In this document: positions 6,418 through 12,363 of the stretch, one piece after another
Numbering within the stretch: the first letter of the stretch is position 1
Layout: every line of letters starts with the position of its first letter
Assembly (NCBI GenBank): GCA_030684415.1
Contig: JAUXNL010000294.1
Span: forward strand, 1 to 13,308
Length of the DNA stretch: 13,308 nt
Reading direction: 5' to 3'
Source: Moraxellaceae bacterium
Lineage (GTDB): Bacteria; Pseudomonadota; Gammaproteobacteria; Pseudomonadales; Moraxellaceae
Notes under the pieces: generated by a model
Told to the model about the DNA's origin: nothing
Databases searched by the model: none
The model's input: the letters and a program-made list of their open reading frames with translations, nothing else
Position numbers and translations under genes: made by a program

Positions 6418-8163
6418 TCAGCGCGGCCGCAGCCAGCGCTCGATGGCCATACGCAAATCCTGAGGCCGGACCGGCTTGGGCAAATAATCATCCATGCCCG
6501 CCTCCAGACACCTTTCCCGATCGCCCTTCAGCGCACTCGCCGTCATCGCGATGATTGGCAAATGCTGGCCATCCGCCTCCCCCGCCCGGATATGCCGGCA
6601 GGCCTCAAAGCCGTCCATGACCGGCATGTGGCAATCCAGCAGCAAGAGGTCGTAAGGCAATTGGCGCACCGCGGCCACGGCCTCATGGCCATTGGCCACG
6701 ATATCCACCCGACAGCCGAGGCGCTTGAGGCTTTCCGCCGCCACCAACTGATTCACCGGATTGTCTTCCGCAATCAGCACGCGGGCATGCAGCGGCGCGG
6801 GTACGCTCACCGTCGTGTCGTGCTGGCCCGCCTTGGGCAACTCTCCCGCCGTCAGCAGGGCAAACGGCATTTCCAGCCAGAAGGTACTGCCCTCGCCCGG
6901 CACGGATACCACGTCCAGTTGCCCACCCATCAGCTCGGCCAAGCGCCGTGAAATCGACAGGCCCAGACCGCTGCCACCGTATTTGCGCGTGGTCGAGACA
7001 TCAGCCTGCGCAAAAGGCTGGAACAGCCGCGCGCGGATGTCCGGCGTCATGCCCGGCCCGGTATCACTGACTTCGTAACGCAACCAGATTTTGTTCTCGC
7101 GCTGGCGCACCGGATGACAACGCAGGCGCACCTCGCCCTGCTCGGTGAACTTGACGGCATTGCTCAGCAAATTCACCAGTATCTGGCGCAAACGCGCCGG
7201 GTCGCCACGCACCCCCGGCGGCAGCTCGGCGCTGAAGTCCGTGAGCATGACCAACTGCTTTTCCGCCGCTTTTGGGAGCAAGAGGCTGACCGCTTCTTCG
7301 GCGACCTCGCGCGGATCAAACGGCAAAGGCTCCAGCTCCAGGCGGCCAGCCTCTATCTTGGAAAAATCGAGAATGTCATTGATAAGGTGCAGCAGCGTTT
7401 CGCCCGAAAAGCGCGACAGCTCGACATAACGGCGCTGCTCCTCGGTGAGCGGCGTATCACGCAAAAGACCGTTGATACCGATCACTCCGTTGAGCGGCGT
7501 GCGGATTTCGTGGCTCATGGTCGCCAGAAACTCCGACTTCGCCTGACTGGCTGCCTCTGCCGCCTGCCGCGCCGCCAACAAATGCCGGATATAGCTGTCG
7601 CTCGCCTCACGCGCCGCCAGACCAAACGCCAGGCAACAGGCCATGATGACCAAGCGGGTAAATGTCTGATGAACCGGTGTTTCCTGGAAATCCACCGGCA
7701 GTTGGAACCAGTGCTCGCTGGCGTGCAGCAGCACCACGGCCAAGGCACAGGCCAGCATCCAGCCGATGGCGGCTCGCCGCCCGATGAGGTAGGCCGCCGC
7801 CATGGGCACCGCGAGCAGATACCAGCCCGCCAGCGCCTGCGACTGACCATTGCGCAATGCCACCAGCAATAATCCGGCAAACGTCAGCGCAATCGCCAGA
7901 TGCTGGCCCAGGCGTAAGCGCGTGGCAGAAGCGCGGTCATCCGCCAGTGTCCAGTGCCGTATCGCCAACGTGCCGGCAATCACCACTATCTCGATGGCGG
8001 CCGTGGTCCAACGCTGCAGACCGAGGTACACCAATGCATTCAGCGTCCAACCTGCCAGTGCCACCATGCTGATACCGGCAAACCTCGCCAGCTCTTCCGG
8101 CGTTACCGCCGTTGTGGCCTGCTGTGTGTCAGACTCCTGCGTACTTTGCCCCTGAACCCGCAT
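6418..8163 (-). CDS. Hybrid sensor histidine kinase with C-terminal receiver domain
   Basis: This 581-residue inner-membrane kinase senses an unknown signal through about six hydrophobic helices (roughly 28-48, 54-68, 88-103, 110-127, 132-147 and 168-184). A short coiled coil leads to the HisKA domain with the H-box SHEIRTPLNG and phospho-acceptor His218. The ATPase domain follows with the N-box NLLSNAVKF (Asn335), DTGPGM at 367-372 and GGSGLGL at 396-402. The C-terminal receiver (about 461-578) is complete: Glu466/Asp467, phospho-acceptor Asp510, Thr541 and Lys563. All catalytic residues are present, so autophosphorylation and transfer to Asp510 are expected. There is no Hpt domain, so a separate phosphotransfer protein and final regulator must be elsewhere. 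I chose the ATG at 8163, with AGGGG six bases upstream on the minus strand. A longer frame to 8382 would overlap the divergent ArfB gene and lacks family resemblance. Confidence 0.95.
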   Translation of the reverse strand: MRVQGQSTQESDTQQATTAVTPEELARFAGISMVALAGWTLNALVYLGLQRWTTAAIEIVVIAGTLAIRHWTLADDRASATRLRLGQHLAIALTFAGLLLVALRNGQSQALAGWYLLAVPMAAAYLIGRRAAIGWMLACALAVVLLHASEHWFQLPVDFQETPVHQTFTRLVIMACCLAFGLAAREASDSYIRHLLAARQAAEAASQAKSEFLATMSHEIRTPLNGVIGINGLLRDTPLTEEQRRYVELSRFSGETLLHLINDILDFSKIEAGRLELEPLPFDPREVAEEAVSLLLPKAAEKQLVMLTDFSAELPPGVRGDPARLRQILVNLLSNAVKFTEQGEVRLRCHPVRQRENKIWLRYEVSDTGPGMTPDIRARLFQPFAQADVSTTRKYGGSGLGLSISRRLAELMGGQLDVVSVPGEGSTFWLEMPFALLTAGELPKAGQHDTTVSVPAPLHARVLIAEDNPVNQLVAAESLKRLGCRVDIVANGHEAVAAVRQLPYDLLLLDCHMPVMDGFEACRHIRAGEADGQHLPIIAMTASALKGDRERCLEAGMDDYLPKPVRPQDLRMAIERWLRPR

Positions 8164-8169
8164 ACTGCA

Positions 8170-8174
8170 CCCCT
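8170..8174 (-). promoter_or_regulatory. Ribosome binding site supporting the hybrid kinase start
   Basis: AGGGG on the minus strand, six bases before the ATG at 8163. It favours this start over in-frame upstream ATGs up to 8382, which would overlap the oppositely oriented ArfB gene. Confidence 0.55.
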
Positions 8175-8259
8175 GAGGTTGTATCTTCCCGTGCCGGGCT
8201 GTCGTGCCTGTCCTGTCACCATTGCAGTACGCTTGACGCCACGGTGCAAGAAAAAAAAC

Positions 8260-8277
8260 ACTGGCACTGCTGTCAGT
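8260..8277. promoter_or_regulatory. Imperfect inverted repeat in the divergent kinase/ArfB intergenic region
   Basis: ACTGGCA and TGTCAGT face each other around CTGC, with six of seven positions symmetrical. It lies in the 157-base gap that must hold promoters for both divergent genes. An operator role is possible but unproven, and I could not identify a convincing -35/-10 pair beside it. Confidence 0.25.
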
Positions 8278-8320
8278 ACAACATAAAACGCCTTTTTCAC
8301 TCTCTCGAACGGCCTGCAAC

Positions 8321-8860
8321 ATGACGCCTTTTCCATCCGACCCGCCGATTCTTTTATCAAAAACACAAGCGGAGTCCTCCAAAGCAAAAGCGGTCGCCGC
8401 CAGAACAACGGCAGCGCCAGCAAAACCACAATCGGCTCAATACGGCCAGCGGATCGCGCCGTCAGACCTGCTGCCCGCTGAGGCCGATATCGAGTTCACC
8501 GCCATTCGCGCACAAGGCGCCGGCGGCCAGAACGTGAACAAGGTATCGAACGCGGTGCACCTGCGCTTTGATATCCGCGCCTCGTCCCTGCCCGAGAACG
8601 TGCAGCAAAAGCTGCTGGCCAGCCGTGATCAGCGCGTGAATGCCGACGGGGTTGTCGTCATCAAGGCACAACGCTTTCGCAGCCTCGAGAAAAACCGCGA
8701 GGATGCCATTGCCCGCCTGCAAGCGTTCATCCGGGAGAGCTGTCACGAATTGCCGCCACGCACCCCCACACGCCCCAGCCGCAATGCCCGACGAAAGCGG
8801 GTGGACAGCAAAGTGCAACGTGGGCAGATCAAATCCCTGCGCCGCACGCCGGAAGACTGA
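8321..8860 (+). CDS. arfB: ArfB (YaeJ)-like ribosome-rescue peptidyl-tRNA hydrolase
   Basis: This 179-residue protein should release stalled peptides from non-stop ribosomes by hydrolysing the peptidyl-tRNA ester in the P site. The catalytic domain begins at about residue 46, and the motif GAGGQNVNKVSNAVHLRFD contains GGQ at 68-70, the hallmark of class I release factors. There is no codon-recognition domain, as expected for ArfB. The C-terminal tail (about 148-176) is very basic, with ArfB-like spacing of Arg/Lys and the segment RRKRVDSKVQRGQIKSLRR, which in Escherichia coli ArfB enters the empty mRNA channel. The protein is longer than the roughly 140 residues usual for the family because of an Ala/Lys/Ser-rich N-terminal extension of about 45 residues. 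No other ATG exists before the domain, and the site before this ATG is weak, so a non-ATG internal start is possible. It is divergent from the hybrid kinase. Confidence 0.92.
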   Translation: MTPFPSDPPILLSKTQAESSKAKAVAARTTAAPAKPQSAQYGQRIAPSDLLPAEADIEFTAIRAQGAGGQNVNKVSNAVHLRFDIRASSLPENVQQKLLASRDQRVNADGVVVIKAQRFRSLEKNREDAIARLQAFIRESCHELPPRTPTRPSRNARRKRVDSKVQRGQIKSLRRTPED

Positions 8861-8960
8861 TGGCTTTATCGCCTGCAGAAAAATGTCCGTCTGCTAATTT
8901 TCAGCACCATCACAAACGTTACGCTCAAGGTGTCTCCGGACAACACCGATCACGCCGACC

Positions 8961-9001
8961 CCTGTCGAAGGGCTAATTCCCAACGGTTCTGGTTTATCCA
9001 G
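8961..9001 (+). repeat. REP-like dispersed repeat, copy 3 (diverged)
   Basis: CCTGTCGAAG is followed by GGCTAATTCCCAACGG (8971-8986) and then TTTATCCAG. The core matches copy 1 in 12 of 16 bases and the 3' TTTATCCAG is identical. It lies 100 bases after the ArfB stop, again downstream of a plus-strand gene. The remainder of 8861-9083 shows no gene or clear terminator. Confidence 0.45.
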
Positions 9002-9083
9002 AAACGCCTGAACTCCCGTCATTAGCGATTGTCTTTGCCGCTACACGTCGGCGTCAGCACAGTCAATCCGACAGAGCGGATTC

Positions 9084-10178
9084 ATGTCATTCTCCGTCGC
9101 CTCAACTTCATACGGTGCGGGAATGGACATGATCAGCAACGGACTCAAAAAAATGATCTCGGGTGTCGCGGCCATTTTTCTGACGATGACAACCGCGCAC
9201 GCAAATGACAGCAATAATGACGCTCTTCTGACAGATTACTCGCAGCAAGCCGCCTGGCAGGCCATACAAACATTTCTGCCAAAGCCGATGCACTTCACTG
9301 CCGAATACCGCCCGCGCGAATCGTGGTGGTCGTGGCAGGGCCACACCATCCATCTCGACCGCTTCGACAATCCCAGCGCACCTTATCGCGTCATCCTCTT
9401 GCATGGCGTGGGCACCAACGGTCGCCAGATGTCGATGATCACGGGTGGCCCGCTGAGCCGGCGCGGCTTTGAAACCATCGCGCTCGACTTGCCCGGCTAT
9501 GGCGTCACCCGGGTCAACCCCGACGCGGTGGTCACCTACAACACCTGGGTGGATCTGGTCAGCGACTTCATCGACGCCGAAAAAGCGCGCGATCCGCGCC
9601 CGATCGTGCTCTACGGACTCAGTGCGGGCGGCATGCTGGCCTGGCATGTGGCGGCGCGCAATCGTCAGGTGGCCGGCGTGGTCGGCATGACATTCCTGGA
9701 TCAGCGCGAGCAAGTTGTTCGTGATGCGACCGCGCGCAACTGGTTCATGAGCCGTGTTGGCGGCCTGTCTGCCAATCTGGCGGCGCCAACCCCTTTCGGG
9801 AAAATGAAGATGCCGATGTGGATGACCTCGAAAATGAGCACCCTGGTGAACAACGAGGCGGCACTCAAGGTATTTCTGGACGACCCGACGTCCGCCGGCA
9901 ACTGGGTGACCATCCGCTTTCTCGACAGCTATCTGAATTATCAGCCCGCGCAAGAACCAGAAGACTTCGACACCTGCCCGGTGTTGCTGACGCAGCCGGA
10001 AAAAGATGCCTGGACACCACTGGCCTTGAGCCAGCCCTTCATGGCTCGTCTGAAAAAAGTACCGCAGAAAACCGTCATGCTCGGCAATGCCGGCCACTAT
10101 CCGCTCGAACAACCCGGTTTGCAGCAAATGGAAGATGCCATTACAGACTTCATCAACAGCCTGCCGGCAAAGCCATAA
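9084..10178 (+). CDS. Exported alpha/beta-fold hydrolase
   Basis: This 364-residue protein is a probable esterase, lipase or similar serine hydrolase of unknown substrate. The catalytic triad is readable: the nucleophile elbow YGLSAGG with Ser180, an acid Asp308 in PEKDAW, and His338 in GNAGHYPLEQP. The oxyanion-hole strand is LLHGVGTNG (105-113), and LDLPGYG (134-140) is typical of the fold. Residues 16-40 form a signal peptide: Lys22-Lys23, hydrophobic core and a likely cut after Ala-His-Ala at 40, so it acts in the periplasm or outside. The start is uncertain: ATG codons at 9084, 9123 and 9129 are in frame; the last gives a more standard signal peptide. The cap region (about 239-256) is unusually rich in Met. 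The gene stands alone: ArfB ends 223 bases before it, and the pilin is on the other strand. Confidence 0.9.
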   Translation: MSFSVASTSYGAGMDMISNGLKKMISGVAAIFLTMTTAHANDSNNDALLTDYSQQAAWQAIQTFLPKPMHFTAEYRPRESWWSWQGHTIHLDRFDNPSAPYRVILLHGVGTNGRQMSMITGGPLSRRGFETIALDLPGYGVTRVNPDAVVTYNTWVDLVSDFIDAEKARDPRPIVLYGLSAGGMLAWHVAARNRQVAGVVGMTFLDQREQVVRDATARNWFMSRVGGLSANLAAPTPFGKMKMPMWMTSKMSTLVNNEAALKVFLDDPTSAGNWVTIRFLDSYLNYQPAQEPEDFDTCPVLLTQPEKDAWTPLALSQPFMARLKKVPQKTVMLGNAGHYPLEQPGLQQMEDAITDFINSLPAKP

Positions 10179-10208
10179 CCCCGACAGATGAAATATTCAC
10201 GGAGCCGC

Positions 10209-10223
10209 TGGAAAACTTTTCCA
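10209..10223. other. Perfect 15-base palindrome after the hydrolase gene
   Basis: TGGAAAACTTTTCCA reads the same on both strands apart from its central C. It lies 31 bases after the hydrolase stop, in the gap before the convergent pilin gene. The stem is A/T-rich and has no loop or following T-run, so termination is doubtful; a protein binding site is possible. Confidence 0.35.
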
Positions 10224-10306
10224 TATTGAGGAAAGCAGTCAGCAGTCACAGACAGCACAGGCCGCCGTTGCTTCCCTCAAGCAGTACTCTTGAGTGATGC
10301 GGGGGC

Positions 10307-10329
10307 GACACACTGCGTCATCGTGTGTC
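10307..10329. other. Seven-base inverted repeat in the hydrolase/pilin convergent gap
   Basis: GACACAC (10307-10313) and GTGTGTC (10323-10329) pair exactly around nine bases. A second small hairpin, GACTCCGCGAGTC, lies at 10363-10375, just beyond the pilin stop. Neither has a T-run on the minus strand, so neither is a standard terminator, but they may mark the 3' ends of the convergent transcripts. Confidence 0.3.
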
Positions 10330-10384
10330 ACCAACGTGCCACACGGCAAAGCCGGGAAGCACGACTCCGCGAGTCTGCGCCAGA

Positions 10385-10885
10385 TCAGGTTTTTTCGGGA
10401 ATTACCTTGTCGCGGCAGCGCAGCGGCAGAAATTTCTGCGGCACGGTCGACAGGTTTTGCGCCGGGCTGAACATGCCCTCAGGAATGCCGGAATAAGCGC
10501 AAACCCATGACATGGGGCTGGCTGGCGATCCGGTGACCACAATGGCGCGCACACTGATCACTTTGTCCTTCAGCATGCTCACGGCCTTGTTGCCGAAATG
10601 AAGGTGGAAAGCACCGTCTTCCAGCTCGATGCGGTCGATGTAATTGCCGAGCAGCTTCGTGGGAGGCGGCAGCCCGGCTTCTTCGTTGTTCGCCGGCAAC
10701 TCGCCGTTCTGCAACTGGTACAGCTCGACCGCCGGCGCCAGACGCTTGAGCAAATCCAGCGATTCGTTCACTTGCTCTTTGGCGGTGGCCGACACCACAG
10801 GCGGAATGGCAATCGTGGCGAGGATGGCCACAATGGCCAGCACCACCATCATTTCCATCAGCGTAAAACCGGTCACTCTTTTCAT
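10385..10885 (-). CDS. Type IV pilin (PilA-like prepilin) with C-terminal disulfide loop
   Basis: This 166-residue protein is a type IVa-like pilin subunit. A short six-residue basic leader MKRVTG is followed by FTLMEMMVVLAIVAILATIA, the conserved prepilin sequence with Glu5 of the mature chain, so PilD-type cleavage and N-methylation of Phe1 are expected. The hydrophobic helix (7-32) anchors it in the membrane before assembly. Cys129 in SWVCAY and Cys157 in LPLRCR should form the C-terminal disulfide loop, and the segment PEGM...LPLRCR matches the pilin family pattern. Its length is normal for a major or minor pilin. The ATG follows directly on the TGA of the metallopeptidase gene, and AGAAGG (10891-10896) lies five bases upstream, inside that gene's 3' end, so translation is probably coupled. 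No pilus assembly genes lie in the window. Confidence 0.9.
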   Translation of the reverse strand: MKRVTGFTLMEMMVVLAIVAILATIAIPPVVSATAKEQVNESLDLLKRLAPAVELYQLQNGELPANNEEAGLPPPTKLLGNYIDRIELEDGAFHLHFGNKAVSMLKDKVISVRAIVVTGSPASPMSWVCAYSGIPEGMFSPAQNLSTVPQKFLPLRCRDKVIPEKT

Positions 10886-11425
10886 TCAGACCTTCTCGTC
10901 CGGCGCTGTTGCACCAACGGATTTTGCATGGGCTCGCCAGGCAAGGTGCAGGCGCAAATCAAACTCGTATTGGGCATAGCCCGGCTGCATATGCTCACAA
11001 AGCTGGTAGAAGGCCTTGTTGTGCTCGAACTCTTTCAGGTGAGCCAGTTCGTGCACCACGATCATGCGCAGAAACTCCGGCGGTGCCTCGCGGAACAATG
11101 AGGCCACACGGATTTCGCGCGCCGCCACCAGACGGCCGCCCTGGGGCCGCGACACCGCCGTATGCAGGCCCAGTGCCTGCTTTACCACGTCGAGCTTGCT
11201 GTCGTAGCACACCTTGTCGATGACCGGCGCCTTGCGCAGATAGTCCAGCCGGATGTCGTTCACATAGCGGTAAAGCGCCTTGTCGGTCTGCACCTCGTGG
11301 CGCGCCGGGTAACGCCGCGCCAGATAGTCCCCCAGCCGCCCTTCTACCAGCAGTTGGCGCGCTTGCTGGAGCAACGGCGCCGGATAACCGGCGAGATAAC
11401 GGAGCAAAGGATCAGGGGCACTCAT
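10886..11425 (-). CDS. YgjP-type zinc metallopeptidase-like protein (M48/DUF45 family)
   Basis: This 179-residue cytoplasmic protein has the zinc motif HELAH at 125-129 with His135 in HNKAFYQL as the likely third ligand. This spacing and the C-terminal position fit the YgjP/SprT-like DUF45 metallopeptidases, in which the family motif is HELxH followed by HxxxFxxL. Glu126 would be the catalytic base. No signal peptide or membrane segment is present. The substrate is not known for most members of the family, and I do not infer one. The stop codon abuts the ATG of the type IV pilin on the same strand, so they form a two-gene operon with no gap. The start at 11425 has only a weak ribosome site. 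The promoter must lie in the 241-base region divergent from the TetR gene. Confidence 0.88.
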   Translation of the reverse strand: MSAPDPLLRYLAGYPAPLLQQARQLLVEGRLGDYLARRYPARHEVQTDKALYRYVNDIRLDYLRKAPVIDKVCYDSKLDVVKQALGLHTAVSRPQGGRLVAAREIRVASLFREAPPEFLRMIVVHELAHLKEFEHNKAFYQLCEHMQPGYAQYEFDLRLHLAWRAHAKSVGATAPDEKV

Positions 11426-11489
11426 GTCGGGGCACGGTCAAGCGGGAGCGACGATTAGAGCCCATCAACGCCCCACCCCACCAGCCACC

Positions 11490-11504
11490 GAATCAGAATG
11501 ATTC
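11490..11504. promoter_or_regulatory. Inverted repeat upstream of the metallopeptidase-pilin operon
   Basis: GAATCA and TGATTC are perfect complements around GAA. It lies 65 bases before the metallopeptidase start and could be an operator for that operon, though chance occurrence cannot be excluded. Apart from this site and the TetR promoter, the region 11426-11666 shows no supported feature. Confidence 0.3.
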
Positions 11505-11607
11505 CTCCACAAAGCCGACAAACGGCAGCCGTGTGACCCGAAAGTCAAACGAAGTGTGCCCGTTCAATCAATGACTTAGCCAGTAATGAAGGCCCTCTAC
11601 GAGGACA

Positions 11608-11636
11608 TTGACAGCGCCCACTGTAATTGGAATAAA
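11608..11636 (+). promoter_or_regulatory. Sigma-70-type promoter for the tetR-monooxygenase genes
   Basis: A perfect -35 box TTGACA (11608-11613) is followed after 17 bases by AATAAA (11631-11636), which matches four of six -10 positions. Transcription would start near 11643, leaving a leader of about 24 bases before the TetR ATG. CGGAG at 11655-11659 is the ribosome site, seven bases before the start. Confidence 0.6.
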
Positions 11637-11643
11637 TATTCCA
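11628..11643. promoter_or_regulatory. Putative TetR-family operator overlapping the promoter
   Basis: TGGAAT and ATTCCA form a perfect inverted repeat around AAAT. The 16-base site covers the -10 box and the likely transcription start of the regulator gene, an ideal place for autorepression. TetR dimers usually bind such palindromes; binding by this TetR is inferred from position. Confidence 0.55.
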
Positions 11644-11666
11644 TATCGTAAAAACGGAGCAGCGCC

Positions 11667-12329
11667 ATGGCGCGCCGGACCCAGGCCCAACTGGCCGAAA
11701 CCCGCCAGACCATCATCGATGCCGCTACCCATCTGTTTGCGCAGAAGGGCTTTGCCAACACCCAGGTGGCCGAAATCGCCTCGGCGGCTGGCATCGGCAT
11801 GAGTGCGTTCTATGGCCAGTTCGAGGACAAGGAAGCCTTGTTCATGACCATCGTCAGCGGCATGTTCGATGAGCTGCATGAAGGTGTGCTCAGCGTGCGC
11901 CGCGGCATGCACCTGCGCTCGCCACTGGAAATGGGCATGACCGTGCAGCGCATCTACGACCTGGTCTTCGAGACGTTCAACCGCCACCGCGAAATCACGC
12001 TCTCGGCCTTCCGTTCCGGCTTTGCCGCCGTGCCGCTGCTGGAAAAAGTCTACTGGAGCATTTGCGATGCTGTGGCCGAGGAAATGCGCCGCGACATGGC
12101 CGAAGGCGAAGCCGCCGGCCTGCTGCACATCGAGAGTGCGCGCGACATGTCGGATGCCATGCTCGGCATGATCCAGCAGCTTTCACATCGCATGGTGCGC
12201 GAAGGCTCGCCTACGCCGCACGAAGCGGCACGCACCTGTACCCGTTTCACCCTGGGCGCACTGCTGCTCAGCATGCCACGCGAACACCTGCAAACCCTTC
12301 TGCCCCTGCTGGCAGCCACTCCACGCTGA
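11667..12329 (+). CDS. TetR-family transcriptional regulator
   Basis: This 220-residue protein is a dimeric DNA-binding regulator. The N-terminal TetR domain (about 11-58) has the typical pattern RQTIIDAATHLFAQKGF, then the helix-turn-helix near 34-53 (VAEIASAAGIGMSAFYGQF), then DKEALF. Residues 60-220 form the helical ligand-binding half and are not recognisable as a specific subgroup; the ligand is unknown. The start is firm: CGGAG lies seven bases upstream. An inverted repeat over its own promoter suggests autoregulation. The monooxygenase gene begins 34 bases downstream on the same strand, so the regulator probably controls that gene too, perhaps responding to its substrate. This pairing is common for flavin monooxygenases in hydrocarbon-degrading bacteria, from general knowledge. 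Confidence 0.92.
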   Translation: MARRTQAQLAETRQTIIDAATHLFAQKGFANTQVAEIASAAGIGMSAFYGQFEDKEALFMTIVSGMFDELHEGVLSVRRGMHLRSPLEMGMTVQRIYDLVFETFNRHREITLSAFRSGFAAVPLLEKVYWSICDAVAEEMRRDMAEGEAAGLLHIESARDMSDAMLGMIQQLSHRMVREGSPTPHEAARTCTRFTLGALLLSMPREHLQTLLPLLAATPR

Positions 12330-12363
12330 TGGCCACCGCCATCACCTGTCACGCGAGAAAGCC

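Noticed and set aside
5790..6554. A 254-codon plus-strand frame overlapping the GAF sensor and the kinase end, considered as a frameshifted output domain
   Set aside because: The protein is Arg/Ala/Ser/Pro-rich, with QRAIQRAI-type repeats that come from the 12-base array, and contains no kinase, GGDEF or HTH motif. The GAF frame is intact up to its stop.
8221..8265. TTGACG at 8233 as a -35 box for the ArfB gene
   Set aside because: No acceptable -10 box lies 16-18 bases downstream; the position holds an A-run followed by CAC.
8164..8382. Extending the hybrid kinase to an ATG at 8382 (654 residues)
   Set aside because: The extra 73 residues lack family resemblance, overlap the divergent ArfB gene and ignore the good ribosome site before 8163.
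9108..10127. A 339-codon open frame on the minus strand opposite the hydrolase
   Set aside because: It covers almost the same bases as the hydrolase, which has a complete catalytic triad and signal peptide. The antisense product shows no family pattern.
10343..10375. Small hairpins (CGGCAAAGCCG and GACTCCGCGAGTC) as the pilin terminator
   Set aside because: Stems are short and no T-run follows on the minus strand, so an intrinsic terminator cannot be claimed.
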